This document shows, piece by piece, positions 34,293 to 46,900 of a stretch of 64,000 bases of DNA (position 1 is the first letter of the stretch; each line of letters begins with the position of its first letter). The stretch lies in assembly GCA_028622995.1 (NCBI GenBank), contig JAJQJQ010000020.1:682001-746000 (forward strand), read 5' to 3'. This DNA comes from Panagrolaimus kolymaensis (taxonomy: Eukaryota; Nematoda; Chromadorea; Rhabditida; Panagrolaimidae). Below the pieces are notes generated by a model that was not told where the DNA came from, searched no databases, and was given only the letters and a program-made list of their open reading frames with translations. Position numbers and translations under genes: made by a program.

Positions 34293-36393
34293 TTAAAACA
34301 GCTTTCCAGTTGTATCATCTTCGATATCCAAGTTGTTGACATATTTTATTGAGTCCACATGTCGAGATAAAAGAGTATTCATCTTTTCGTCTTGTTCTTT
34401 TTGAATTGCCTAAAATTTACAAAACAGTAAATCAACACAATGTTAAGATAACATACCTTGTTTCGAGTGTGTTCTAAGTACATTTTCCCAGCTTCATCTG
34501 CAGCATTTACAGCCAAATCATCACGTTCAGTCTCAATTTCACATTTTCTTCGATCTATGAATACTTGAAGTTCAGCAAGTTCTTGTTGTAAGGAAGCAAT
34601 GTCATTTTCAATCTTATGAAGTTTTCCAGCAATAATATCAAGTTTCTGGGCTGCGATGTTTGAATTGTGTTCAGCTTGATTACATTTTTGTCGTAAATCA
34701 TCATTTTTACGCTTTTCTTCTTTAAGTTGAGCACAAAGATCTTGATCAAATTTCATTAATGCGATTTCGGCTTTTTGAACACGAAGATCACATTCAGTTT
34801 CAACTTCTTTTTTCTTTAAAATGGTATCACGATTTTGTTGCATAGTAGCATCCATTTTAGCAAGAAGCTTATTACGGAGTTCCCCAAGAAGTTTCAAACG
34901 TTCCTTACAAGCATCATTATCCATTGCACGAGTATTTCGAATTTCATTAAATCCATAAAGTCTTTGTTCATCCTGGGTGAAGAAATCATCAGCAATTCTA
35001 ACGATGTCAGCGCTAATATCAGAGATTTTATCACGGATCAAGTTCAAAATCTTGTAGATAGTTGATTGAAGTTTCGGTGCATCTTCAAGCCATCGTTTGA
35101 GTTCAGCACGAGATTGAGTGAGCCTTTCACGACCATTTGCAAGTTTAACATTTGCTTCACGAACTTGTTTAGCAGAGATTTTTTGATTACGGATTCTTTC
35201 ACGTTTTTTGTCGTTTTCAGCTTGGATCTTTTGTAATTGAGCTTCTGTTTCATCCACTTTAACTTGAAGAGCTTGATCAACTTGAACACGATTTTCATAG
35301 CATTCCTTTGCTTGTTGAACATAGTCAATGATACCTTTATAATCTTTTTGAATACAAGCGATTTTAATTTCAAGATCTTCACACTCTTCTTCACAGCATC
35401 CTTTCTTCAGTTCTTCAAGTTCATATTCCAATGAAGCCTTTTCTTTTGAAATTTCATCTAATTCTGAGAGCTTATCACTTTGAATAACACTTTGACGAAA
35501 CATTTCAAGTTCAGGTTTGAAATCTTCAGGAGAGTTAACATGTTCGTGTTTGAACTTCTTGTAACACTTGGTAAAGTATTCATATGAGTACTAAAAAAGA
35601 ACTGATTAATAAGAAAAGAAAGAAAGCTGTATGAACATACGTATCGATTCAAATTATCTCCATCTTCGCTATTTGTAAAAGCAACGACATCCAAATCTTG
35701 ACTTTTCTAAATACGTTTATTAACTTCATAATTTAATGGGTAAAGAAACTTACTTTTACAAAAGAAGCAAGCCATGCTAAAGCATCGAGAATGTAAGGCC
35801 AAGAAGTCCCTGTAGATACGGAAGCCATAGTGCTAGCTTTGATTGTTGTAGGGTAACCAAGAATGCTCATAACCTTCGGAAACTAAAAGAGCTAAAGTTA
35901 TAACGTTGATTAAAACAGCAATAATGGAAACCAACCTCATCTTTGATAGGTACTTTCTTAACATCGTAATCTGGATCAAGTTGCAAATAAATAAATTCAA
36001 ACGTCGAAATGAAGAAATTTGATGTTGGATTATTAAGAAAATTTAAATCGAGCTTGGATTCTCTCTGGGCGAGGAATTCACGAAGTATGGCTTTGTTTTC
36101 TTCAATAGCTGGTTTATCACGAGGATTTCGAGCTGGCTTTGATATCTTTCCCGCCATTTGACTTGTTAAAGACTTCTTTGTTCCAGTTTGAAGGACATTG
36201 TTTCCGTAGCTTAATCGACCAACATCAGACCTAAAAAAAACAAATAAATGTAAACAATAGAGATAGCAAAAAATAAAACATACGGTCGAACTGAATTTCT
36301 TCCTTGATTGTAAAGTGATTGCCGACCATATAAGCTATTACGACCAATTGAAGGTAAAGGTGTTCTCATATTGGAGCGAAAATGATCATCCAT
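34293..36393 (-). CDS. ndc-80: NDC80/HEC1 outer-kinetochore subunit
   Basis: Core microtubule-binding subunit of the NDC80 complex. Six exons (36284-36393, 35936-36230, 35754-35882, 35641-35706, 34457-35590, 34293-34409) give 616 aa, against about 640 in human. The N-terminal tail is basic and carries RxS sites of Aurora B type (GRNSLYGRQSL). The calponin-homology head follows at about 70-200 (FPKVMSILGYPTTIKAS, SWPYILDALAWLASFVK, YEYFTKCYKKF). A long coiled coil fills the rest. The ATG sits 9 bp after CTTTTTAG, a good leader trans-splice acceptor. Confidence 0.92.
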
Positions 36394-37105
36394 ATTTTTA
36401 TGGCTAAAAAGTGAAGTTGGATAAAGACAAAAATTTGATACAAACAAAATGAATCGTTACAAAAAATATTTTAATAATACATGCTTTACTATACAAATTT
36501 ACAAAAATGCAAGCAGTTACACGAAATATTTTACAAATGTATGTAAATTATAAAAAGTTAGAATGTGTAAAAATTTTCAAATGTTAATCGAAAAAATAAA
36601 TACGCCAGTTTTTAAGGCATCACAATAAAATAATTGAAAACCACATGACGGTTTAAAGCTTTAAGTTTAGTTAATTCTTAGCCATATTGGAAGGACATGT
36701 GAAACAAAATTTTATATTTAAAATTAAAAATATGGACAAATACGCGAAATCATAAAAACAAACAAATCGAAGGAGGAAAAGAGTTTTTAGTTTTTCATTT
36801 CAAATTCTTGGGCGACGACCAACTTTGAAAATGAGAGAACGCGCGCATAAAATTTTTCTTTTTGAGACTTTTGCTAACGTGGTAAATAAAAATTTTATAA
36901 GTTTTGAATTGAAAAAAACAGCTAATTGCTTACGAAAGTTTATCATTTGGATTACTAATTATGAATCACATCTATGCATATATAAATTATCAAGGCGCAA
37001 AAAGTTAAATAAAAGCAATCTTTATTCAGCTATACACAAAATATCCTATGAAGTTCAAAAGTTCCTTCAAATATGAATTTTTCTTTCTTCAAATCATTTC
37101 ATCAT
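36394..37105. other. Intergenic between NDC80 and SH2-kinase
   Basis: AT-rich. A plus-strand 83-aa frame here has no splice support or domain. Nothing else. Confidence 0.5.
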
Positions 37106-38547
37106 TTACTTATTCTTCTTCTTACTCTTCGATTTCTTTGAGCGATTTGTGACAGCAGTTTGTTGGTCAGAAGTTGAGTGCTGAGGAGCTACTTGAGGAC
37201 GAGAAAGACCAGTCATACGTTCAAGATGATGAGAGATATCGGTCATTGAGCCACGATCATTAGGATTTTCAACCCAACAGTATTTACCAACAAATGCTAT
37301 CAATTCAGGTGGTGTACCATCAGGGAATGTCATACGGTATCCTTGCTTAACTTGGCCATTAACTTCAGCAACAGTCATTGAAGGATAAGGTTCAGCAGCA
37401 GCGAAAATTTCCCAACATAAGATGCCAAATGCCCATACATCGGTTTTTTGAGAATACATGGCAGTTCGTAGGATTTCAGGTGCTAACCAACGAATTGGTA
37501 CACGACAATGTGGATCCATTTGATATGTTGTTCCTTCCCGAGTTAAACCGAAATCACTGATTTTGACCTAAAAGTGAAGAAAGTTATAGTAGAATTTCAA
37601 ATATTAAAATAGAAAACATACTTTGCCATCACCATAAAGACAATTACGAGCAGCGATATCTCTGTGAAGGACTTGCTAAAAAATAACAATAATTGAGTTT
37701 TAGAAATAATAATGAAAGCTTACTCGGATATGCAAATATTCAACTCCCCATGAAGCTTGAGTACACATTTCCATCTTTTTTTCAGCTCCAATTCCAGGAT
37801 TCTTTGTGAGGTAGGAGTCAAGAGCACCACAATCAACTAATTCCATCAAGACCATCAAAGGTTCCGAACCAGCAGCAACACCATAAAACTTGACAACATC
37901 TGAAACAAAGACAAGTTAGAATCCGCACATAAAATCAGTTTAAAGAAAAACTAACTTGGATGATCAAAACTTCGCATAAGTCGAGCTTCAGCCATAATTT
38001 CTTTGATTTGTTCTTTGTTCAATGATTCCAATTTTGCCATTTTGATAGCAACGTTAACTTTAGCACCAGTTTTTAATCGAAGTTTACCCATATGAACTTC
38101 ACCATAAGCACCTTCACCCAACTTCTTCATTGGTTCGATATCATCATGAGATAATTCCCAGCTTTGACGACCAATAGGATTTCGTAGAATGGTATCAGGA
38201 TCTTTTGTTGAGATTGGATCATTCTTAGTCATATGATGGGTGATCATTTCGTTGATGGTATTAAAACCGTATTTTTCAATTATAACCTTGTCACCATTTT
38301 TTCGAACAACAAAGTGTTTCATCTGAAAGATAAGATTATTCACTAAAATTCCCATAATCAGAAGAAAACTTACGCCTTGTTCTTCTCGTTCTTCATGGAC
38401 CATCATCGAAAGGATAACAGCACGTTCACCAGTATTTGGATCGCTCATACGAAGTAAGAAGTCACCATTTTTCTTTAACATTGCTTTCATATCTTCCCGA
38501 GGTAGAAGACCATGGTAGAACGGTTCATGTTCAACTTGTTTTTCCAT
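37106..38547 (-). CDS. SH2-domain tyrosine kinase, FES/FER-like nematode type
   Basis: A non-receptor tyrosine kinase. Five exons (38374-38547, 37956-38322, 37724-37899, 37622-37675, 37106-37567) give 410 aa. The SH2 domain covers residues about 9-100 (FYHGLLPREDMKAMLKKNGD, then FLLRMS with the phosphotyrosine-binding Arg). The kinase covers about 115-375: GEGAYGEV loop, VAIK, HRDIAARN catalytic loop, DFGL, and PIRWLAPE typical of tyrosine kinases. The C-terminus is lysine-rich (KKSKSKKKNK). There is no F-BAR domain, so it fits the many short SH2-kinases of nematodes, several of them germline-expressed, rather than full FER. Catalytic residues look intact. Confidence 0.9.
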
Positions 38548-39265
38548 TGATGTTGTTGATGAAGGCTGGAGGACTTTGAGATGAGAAAAGAGAAGAAAGG
38601 TTGACAAAGTCTTGCAGCGTCAAGCTTTTGTATGAATGAATTGAAAGCAAACTGACATCATAGAAAGACTTTGAATGGAATAAAAAAATGTTTTATTCAA
38701 ATTTTTTGTTTTCTGCGTTGGGAAGGCGTTTTCGCAATGTTAACGACAGTATGAAAGCATTTTTTTCGTGATGAAAGAAAAATGCATTGAAAAATAATGG
38801 TAAAAGCTTTGATTGCTTTTATCGATCGTAGCCATTTGTAGTTTTTTTTTGTGAAAATATCTTTATTCATTAACTGCCTTTATTTCAACGATGGTAATGA
38901 AATCCTTGTAATAGAGGAGCATATTTTTATAGGCCCTGTGTGTGTATTTCAAAGTTTTAAAACAACTTTAACGATTTGTTTGGAATCCATTTAAGTCAGT
39001 TTTCATTATTTCATTTTTTCTTCTTCAAATAATGCTTTATTTATTTAAAAAAAGTAATATTATAACAAGGCAACTTTAATTATATTAAATAAAATATACA
39101 AGACAAAAAAAAACCGGTTTAATTAGCTACTAATTATAAAACATTTTTTGCTGGGACCAAAGATTTATTAAATAAACACAAAATGACTGGAGGGAATAAT
39201 GAGACCCGTTCCTTGTACAAAACCTAATATGCCACATTATAAAGAGAAGAAATAAAAGATAAGCC
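38548..39265. other. Intergenic: kinase promoter and TRAK 3' end
   Basis: AT-rich spacer. No coding, repeat or RNA structure seen. Confidence 0.5.
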
Positions 39266-42200
39266 TTAAATTGCTGTTGAAGATGTTTGACTTTCTAAAG
39301 GTGAAGGTTGAATAAGTTCGAGTCCATCACCAATTGGTGAACCTCCAAATGGTGGAGAAAGTTCTCTATCAGCTTGATATGGGCCAAATAAGAATGGTGA
39401 TCGAAAGATTGATGTATTTTTTGAAGGAGATTCTGGATCCGAGTCTATAAGTGTATTGAGGCCCAAAGCAGAAAGTAATGAACTTCGCTGTTTTTGTGTT
39501 TGCGTAAAACGTTTGGGTGTAGTTTCAGCTGATTTTAAGTGCTAAAAAAATAATTTGTGAAAATTGATTTAGATATTAAATTACCTCAGGAGATGTAACT
39601 TCAACTCTTTGTATGATGCCTTCATTTGTGGAAGAAGTCATTGTAATAGCTGCTGTTAAACCTGTGGGTCTTTGCCATGCACTCTTTGCTCCAAGTGCCA
39701 ATGTTTTTGGAGCCGATGGGATATTTCTACCAAATATAAATGGCTTAGATTTCGCTTCATCCGGATTAGCCATAAGATATTCCAATTGCGAACTTAATGG
39801 TCCACAAAGTTTTTGAGATTTTGGTTGTTCTGTTGTAAAATTTGTGAAAAATCCATGAATCGATGGAGGCAAACCACGAGCTTGTCGAAATCTTTGATAA
39901 TCTCTTTCAATCTAAAATAATAATAGCTTTAATTATGGCTTCAAAAAATAAATTAAAGCTTGAAATTATTGTTAGAAGGCAAATTGAAGACTACCGTAAC
40001 CAAGGACACCAAAAAATAAAAAACAAGCATGCTATAAAAAAATTTAACAAGCAAGCGAAAGAGAAAAAAGCAGGGAAAATAACCTTTTCATGACTGAATG
40101 ATTTAAGTTGAAATCCAACATCGATATATGATGAACACATTGGACACTAAAACAATTTGACATGATAATATATATTACGATACAAGAAACGGCTACAAAT
40201 GCACAACAACTAAATAAAATAGTGCAAAACAAAAACATTAAAAAGTGTGATATAATAATATATATACGGTAGCCTACGAGGGAATAACGAAAAATGTGTT
40301 TGTTTAATTTTAGGTTAAAAGAAAATCAAAAGATTAAAGTGTGAACCACATATGTGGATTTTAGAAGAAAGGAAAAAACTAACCTGTTTCCGTAAATTTA
40401 ATTTTCGAAGACTGAATTCTAAATCTCTTGTTCCAGGTTTTCCTGGTTCACCAAGTTTAGGACCAGTATATATATTTAAAGAATCATTGCTATCAGCTTT
40501 GAAAAGCATTGATGATTCCATATCATCATTATCTTCAATCCCAATAGCAGTGGTGGTGGATGTTGACGGCGGTGAAATGGGTGATAATGATGTAGTCATT
40601 GATTGCTGTTGTTGTTGCATTGCTCGTGGAGTTGTTTCTTCTTCAGAATCAATGGATTCGGATTGTTTTGGCATTCGAGGTGATGGTTGAGCAATTCCGC
40701 AAGGTTTTATAGTTTGTGGTGGTGAAAGAGAACCTGAGCTTCCTGGTTTTGAATTTGATGAAGATGGAGAAGGCCAATCAATTAATAAAGCAGCAATTGG
40801 TGAACAACTTGAATCACGAAAAGTTTTTTGAGAAATTGCTGCTGGAGGTAAAGTTTCTGAAGATGTTGATGGACGACAACACTCTTCAATAAATCGAACT
40901 TCAGGATCTTCTGGATCAGAATTCGATGAAGCAGATGGTTCTAATAAATGCTTTGCAACATCCAATGGTTGGTTTTTAATTGCCAACAATGAGCCAGGTT
41001 GTTGTTCGCTGAGTGGTGTTTGAATTTCAATAATAGCTTCAAGTTTTGGTGGAGCAATCAATGATGTTTCAGCATTCGCTGGTGGCATGAGTTCATCCGC
41101 TAAACTTGGACTTTTTTCTCTCAATCTTCGATTATTTCGAACTGAATCAATTAAAGCTTTGGATGGAATTTCGTATTCTTCCAAAACACTTTCACCCTTT
41201 TTTAATTTATCAATTTCATCAGCTAATACACTTCCAGGTGAACAAAATTCTGAACTACTTGATTGTCCTGAATCATTGGTTCTTGCAGAAATCATGGGAG
41301 TACTAAAGAATCCACTATCATTTCCACCTAATTCACTTGCAAGGGAATCATATAATGAATCACTGCTTCCAAGTCTATGATGGCCTGATTTTAATCGATA
41401 TGAACCCAATTCTTCTTCAGCTTCATGCAATCTTCCTCGAACATCCGTATATACTTCTTGAAGATTTAATATTTCACTTTTAAGTTGATCATGCGCTGTC
41501 ACGGCTGCATTCAATTGAGTTGTTAAATTTGACGTTGCTTCTTTAAACTAAAAAGAAAAAAATCAACAAAATGAAATAAACTTTTTTTTGTTTAAAAAAA
41601 AATCAATCAATTTGCGTTTAGGGTTTTTTTTTGCTTTGTTCTTTGATGGATCAGGTTTAAAGCTCTTTAAAATTTTGATAAGGATCATCGTCAAAAAAAG
41701 TAAGCAAAGAGAGGTAAAAATAAAATAAAAATAAAGGAGCTTACATTTTTTTCTGATGATTTTCGTTGTTGCACTTCTCGAACAAGTCTTTGTATTTCAG
41801 TTGCTTGTGAAGCACATTCCCCATTCTTTTCAATTATTTGTGAATGTAATTTATGAATCTATAATAATTACTGTTATTATAAAATATATACCAAAACTAA
41901 AGTTCAAAATGCGAAACTTTAGAATTTATAAATGCTTGCATTTGATTTTAAAAGATTTCATTCAAATACTAACCTTTAAATTTGCTGTTTCTAATTGCTT
42001 TAAATATTGATCAATTTTTTCTTGACTTTGTGATTCTACTTCACAAATAAATTCTTTCAATGAGGTTGTTTCCAATCGAAGGTTATTTGTTTCATCCTCC
42101 AAACGTCTAACTTTTTTGTGAAGTTTTTCAACCGCATGATCATTTCGAGCTGCTTCCTCTTGTTGATAATAATCATCTCCTAAGCTGCATACTGTATTTA

Positions 42201-43988
42201 ATAAATCTGATCGCTGTTGTAATTGATGTTTTAATTGGGTAACAGTTTCATTCGAACCATTTAAACATTCTTCCAAAAAATCATTTCTATCTCGAAGTTC
42301 TTTATTTTGTTCTAATAGGGATTTACCAATTTTAGCAGCTAATTCAAGATCTTTTTCTTTCTAAAAAATTTAAAATTAATTATATGATTTTAGACAAAGT
42401 TAATTTTTTTTTCAACTTTATAAATTTTAAGCGACGCATTTTATTTCGCTCATTTTATGGTCGCTTTTTGCATTATATTTTAAATGCGTCTATAGTCGAG
42501 TGGTGAAAACGCTTGTCTTTCCCATTCGACTAAAAAAAGTTCGAATCCGCATTAAAATTATTGAGGTCGTTGATGAATAAATAGTTATCCCTATCTGAAA
42601 GGTATTTGCAGACAACTGGCTGTGATTCTGAGACCATATTTTTATCTTTTTTATTCACGCAAACAACTAAACTTACCATTTTTTTACACTATCAACCAAA
42701 AATTTTAACAACATATGTCTCCCAAACGACGTTTATATTCTTTTCATGAGACGAGTCCCAAAAAAAAATAAGCAATCAATAAAATGTTAAAAACTCGAAA
42801 CACAAAAAATAAAAATGTCGAGTATGAAAAGCGTCAGTCATAGAAAAGCATGAAGAGAACTGTTTTTTGATAGAAAAAAATAAAAAAAGAAAGAAATAGT
42901 CAACCATCAAAATCAACAATAAAAAATAAATAAAAAGTGAGCGACACGCCCGTCTTCTGTTTGTTTCATTGGTCGTATCAAAGTTTTTTGTTATCCGCTG
43001 ATTCCGTGAACATAAAAAACTCGTTAGTTTTAGTTTTTTTATAGGAATAAAATGAAAAAACCAAAAGCAAACGTGCCGTTTAAAAAAAAATTCGCGGCTG
43101 ATTAAACTTTAAATTTAAAGGAGAAAATCTAAGCGATGTTAACACTCAAAAAGTTTATATGCATAATTTCGCTTATTTTTGCTAACTTCACTCAAGAAAT
43201 GTTAAATGAAAGAATAATAAAAACAAAAAACCTTTCGCGCATGATTTATTTTAAGACAAAATAAAAAAACAATCTATGTACTTCTTTTATACCTCAAAGT
43301 TAGTTTAGTTACTACTTTTCTTTGTGTGTTTAATTAATTTGACATATATTTCAATAATAAAAAAGGTTACTGTTTTTTGATTCTTTAAAATCTCTTGTTT
43401 GAATAGTTAAAGCAAGCCTCAGATAAAGCAATAAATTTTTGTAAATATTTGCAAAATTTTGAAACTATTTTTTTGTTTAAAAGTTAAATATTTACCTCTT
43501 CAATAAAAGCATTAATTTTTCTGGCATCTTCTTCCGTTTTAAATGCAGTTGATGGAAGAATAAATGAGTAATTATTATCTGACCCTGGTGTGGATGCTTG
43601 AGAATATCCACTGCCGCTTCCACCGTTTCGTGTCGCCGAAGACGTTAGGGCAACGTTGTTGCTTATCATCGGCAGATGCCGATGCTGTCGAGCGTTTAAC
43701 TCTGAAATCAAAATTGAATTTTTAACGGGTAAAATTAATCGATATTTCCTGGGAAAGTGATGGAATTTAAAAAAACTAATGAATCGAATCGGAGAAAGCG
43801 AAAAATAAAAAAATAGGAACGAATCAATTAAACACAAAAAAGAGAGAAAAAATGTTTGAAACTGAATGAATGAATCATGATTCATGATTGAATAATGACG
43901 AAAGAAATAAAGACAAAAAAAAACCTTGGAAGATTCCCAGATTTTTTTGAATGTAAACCTTTTTTTCAAATAAAGTGGATGCATCCAT
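39266..43988 (-). CDS. trak-1: TRAK/Milton (HAP1-N family) mitochondrial transport adaptor
   Basis: Links kinesin/dynein to Miro on mitochondria. Eight exons (43925-43988, 43496-43701, 41974-42360, 41745-41858, 40384-41547, 40084-40146, 39585-39911, 39266-39541) give 866 aa. The HAP1-N coiled coil starts at exon 3 (EKDLELAAKIGKSLLEQN, a strong family signature) and runs to about 320, ending LHEAEEELGSY. The rest is Ser/Pro-rich and disordered. The 63-bp exon 40084-40146 inserts CPMCSSYIDVGF, an isolated CxxC. The first exon chosen here (MDASTLFEKKVY) follows TTTGGCAG, so it may itself be spliced to a 5' UTR. Far-upstream exons with the same end phase (52.1-52.4 kb) may provide another N-terminus. 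The 1135-bp intron before exon 2 holds a tRNA-like relic. Confidence 0.85.
42483..42553 (+). other. tRNA-like relic in a TRAK intron
   Basis: Ends AATGCG and CGCATT can pair. TATAGTCGAGTGG resembles an A box and GTTCGAATCC matches a B box at normal spacing. The T stem does not form (AAAAAA precedes the loop) and the anticodon arm is unclear, so it is at best a decayed tRNA gene or SINE head. Confidence 0.3.
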
Positions 43989-46900
43989 CTTATTATCCTG
44001 CCAAAGTATTTTTTACTTTTCAGGAAACTAACAGCAGGTGAATTTTCTCATTATTTCAAACCAAAAAACCTCCAAAAAAATAAATCAAAAAAAGAGTTTC
44101 AAAGAATGAAAGCAACAAAAAAAAAATATGGCGGAAATTGCGAGCAAAACTTTGGCCTTGAAGCATTATTGTTCCTTTTTTAGAAAATCAAAGTATTTAG
44201 AAAAAATTTATATTTAAAAAAACGTTTAATATTTGATTTTTAAACGAACCAATATTTTTTTGGTAAAAATTTAAACATAACCGATATAAAAATTAATGTT
44301 CAATTTGCTTTAACAATATTGGGCAAAAATAATTATAAATGGGTTGTCAGAATCAATTATAGAAAAAAAAAAACAGGTGTAAAATAGAAACAGCAGCATT
44401 CGTTAGCTTTTATTTTGCAGAAAAAAAGAGAAACTTTTGACCTTCAAAAACTCATTAAATATTTTTATTTTAAATATTCAAGAGAGAAGGAGAGAGATTA
44501 AGCCAATGATCCGAGAAAATAATAATATGAAAATTTTGGGAAATTAAAAATTCTAAAGGAAGGTCAATCACTGAATTTGAACCGCCTTTTTCAACAACTT
44601 TTTTTGCTCGCAATTTTAATCAATATTTTTTATTCGTTTAAACCAAAAATGACTGATCGATAAATGTAGGCTAAAATTAAACTTCACCTATGTTTTGTAG
44701 TCATAATTTTTCACGAAAGCATATTACTTTTTTTTAAACTATAAAAGAAAACTATCTGTGAGATGGTGAAGCAATCAAAAACCGCTAAACAGCAACCCCA
44801 CAGCTGAAGTAATAATAGTTATCATTATTGATTCCACGGAAACACAAAAAGTGAAGCAAATGTGAAAAAAAACTAAAAATACAAAAAAATAATGACAAGA
44901 AGCTGGAATTAAAACGAAGAACTATACGACAACATTGGTTGCAAATAAAAAATGCGTCGTATGACGATGTAAGTTTAAAACGTGATCAACAAATCGTCTG
45001 ATCACCAAGCAAAAAACATAATAAGAAAAACAGCTGCTTAGGGTTAAAAAGGATAGAAATTTCCTCACAATCAAAGTATAAATTTGATATTCTCAAATCG
45101 AAAAGCTAATTTTTAACGAAAACTCTAAAATATGTCTCTATCAACTTTACAACTGAACTTCCATTAACATCTTTTATTTTAAAAACAGTCTCCACTTCAA
45201 AAAGCTGCAAAGCTTCTTTTTTTTTAAATCTTATTCGCATGAAAAAAATTGAAGTAAAACATTGTTGTTTTTGTCTTCTTTTTTCTTCTTCTACAGCTGC
45301 TGGGAATTAGCTACAAAGATATTGATCAAAAAAGCCTAGATGAAAATAAGAAGAAAAAAGAAACAACAAAAAACATAAGCATTTAACCTTAGATAATCGA
45401 CGCTTTTTTCTTTTTTTAACCTTCATGCAAACGACAGCAAAAAATCAACATTGAGAGGAGCTGTCTCTCTTGGTGTTCCATCATTGTTTGTATTTCCGAG
45501 TTTAAAAAAAACGAGAGAGAGAGGGAGAAAGCAAACAATAGTGTAAAATTATTTTTCACGTTTAAGTAAGAAAAAATGAGAGAAGGAAAAAGGAGTTCCT
45601 CATTTCCAAAATAACTCTATTATCTCATTATTCTTGCCAGTAGACACAGAGAAAAAAAAACAAGGAACATAAAAAAAAAAGTCAAGTTTTGATCAATTTT
45701 GGGTTTATTTTTTTTAGTTGTTCGTCATTGAACTTCCTCAAGTCTTAAATTTATATTTTTTTCTCGTTTCTCTCAAAAAAATGAAATAAAAGAATTTCAA
45801 GAGCGCGAATGACACGCGCAGCTTAACACTCTGCCTCTATCGCAATAGAGGATCGTAAAAACGTTGAAAAATAAAATAAAGAAAAGAAGGCGATCGGAGA
45901 AATGTTTCAGAAAATGGAAACACTAAAAAATCTTTGGAACCAAAGATGGAAAAATGAAAAGCCAACAGCCTGTCAAAAATGAAAGTATTTATTTTTAATA
46001 TTTTAAAAATGCTTTAAAAAAATATTTTTTGTGTATCTTATTTCACAAAAGTCCAAAAGACTTTTTCTATAAGCATCTCGATTGAAGAAAAAAAAAATGA
46101 ATACCTTATTGAAAAGAAGAAGTGACAAATATTGAAGTTCGAAAAAGAATTGATTTAAGTTGAAACAAATATCATTTTTTTGACGCTGCTTCTTTTTTAT
46201 TTTTTTAATTGGCAGGTCACGCAAGAAACCGTAAAAACGTAAAAAAAACTTTATAAAAGCAAATTAAAAAAATTGCCACCATGGTTTTGGCTAAAAAAAA
46301 ATGCCACGTTCACAATGATGAAATTTAACCAATAAAAATGAACAGCAGCAGTTTAAAAACCTTGCCAAAGGGCATTGTTCTCTAAAGCTTGAAAGAAAAA
46401 AAATAGTTGGACACTAAAAAAATACATGTCTTTTTTTTAACAAGAACAAAAAAACTGCCCCTCTTCAAGTAAGCAATAAAGAAAAAAAGTAAGGTTATCG
46501 ATTGCCGAAGTCGTAGTTGCTTTGCTTTTTTTCTTTTCGTTACGCAAAAAAAACAGCAGCATTTTTTGCAAAGAAGCTGGTCCCAAAAAAAATTGTTGAA
46601 GATGGATGTGCTGCACCCAACATCATCATCCTCTTAAATGACCATCGACTGCTACTAGCAAGAAAAAAAAAGAGGAAAAACAATCCAATATCGAATTTTT
46701 TCGGAGAGAACGCAAAAATGTTAATTAGCTAACATAAGAAAAGAAAAGATAGAGGTCGAGGAAGAGAAAAGAAGCTTTAAAGAAAACAGCTTTATTTATT
46801 TTTCTTAAAGCTTTTTAAAAAAAAAAAGAAGAATCGTTTTGCAAAGTCGAGAATGTTTTATTTTAGACTGGTTGATTTTAGCTATGAGAATATATTTTTA

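Noticed and set aside
34835..35434. Plus-strand and other-frame ORFs over NDC80
   Set aside because: Shadows of the long coiled-coil exon in other frames.
43484..43984. 166-aa minus-strand ORF beginning MHPLYLKKRF
   Set aside because: It is an out-of-frame reading of the TRAK first exon and intron 1; the spliced MDASTLFEKK frame fits the gene.
45811..45870. CCTCTAT hairpin and tRNA-like words
   Set aside because: Only a 7-bp stem forms; there are no paired A/B boxes and no acceptor stem.
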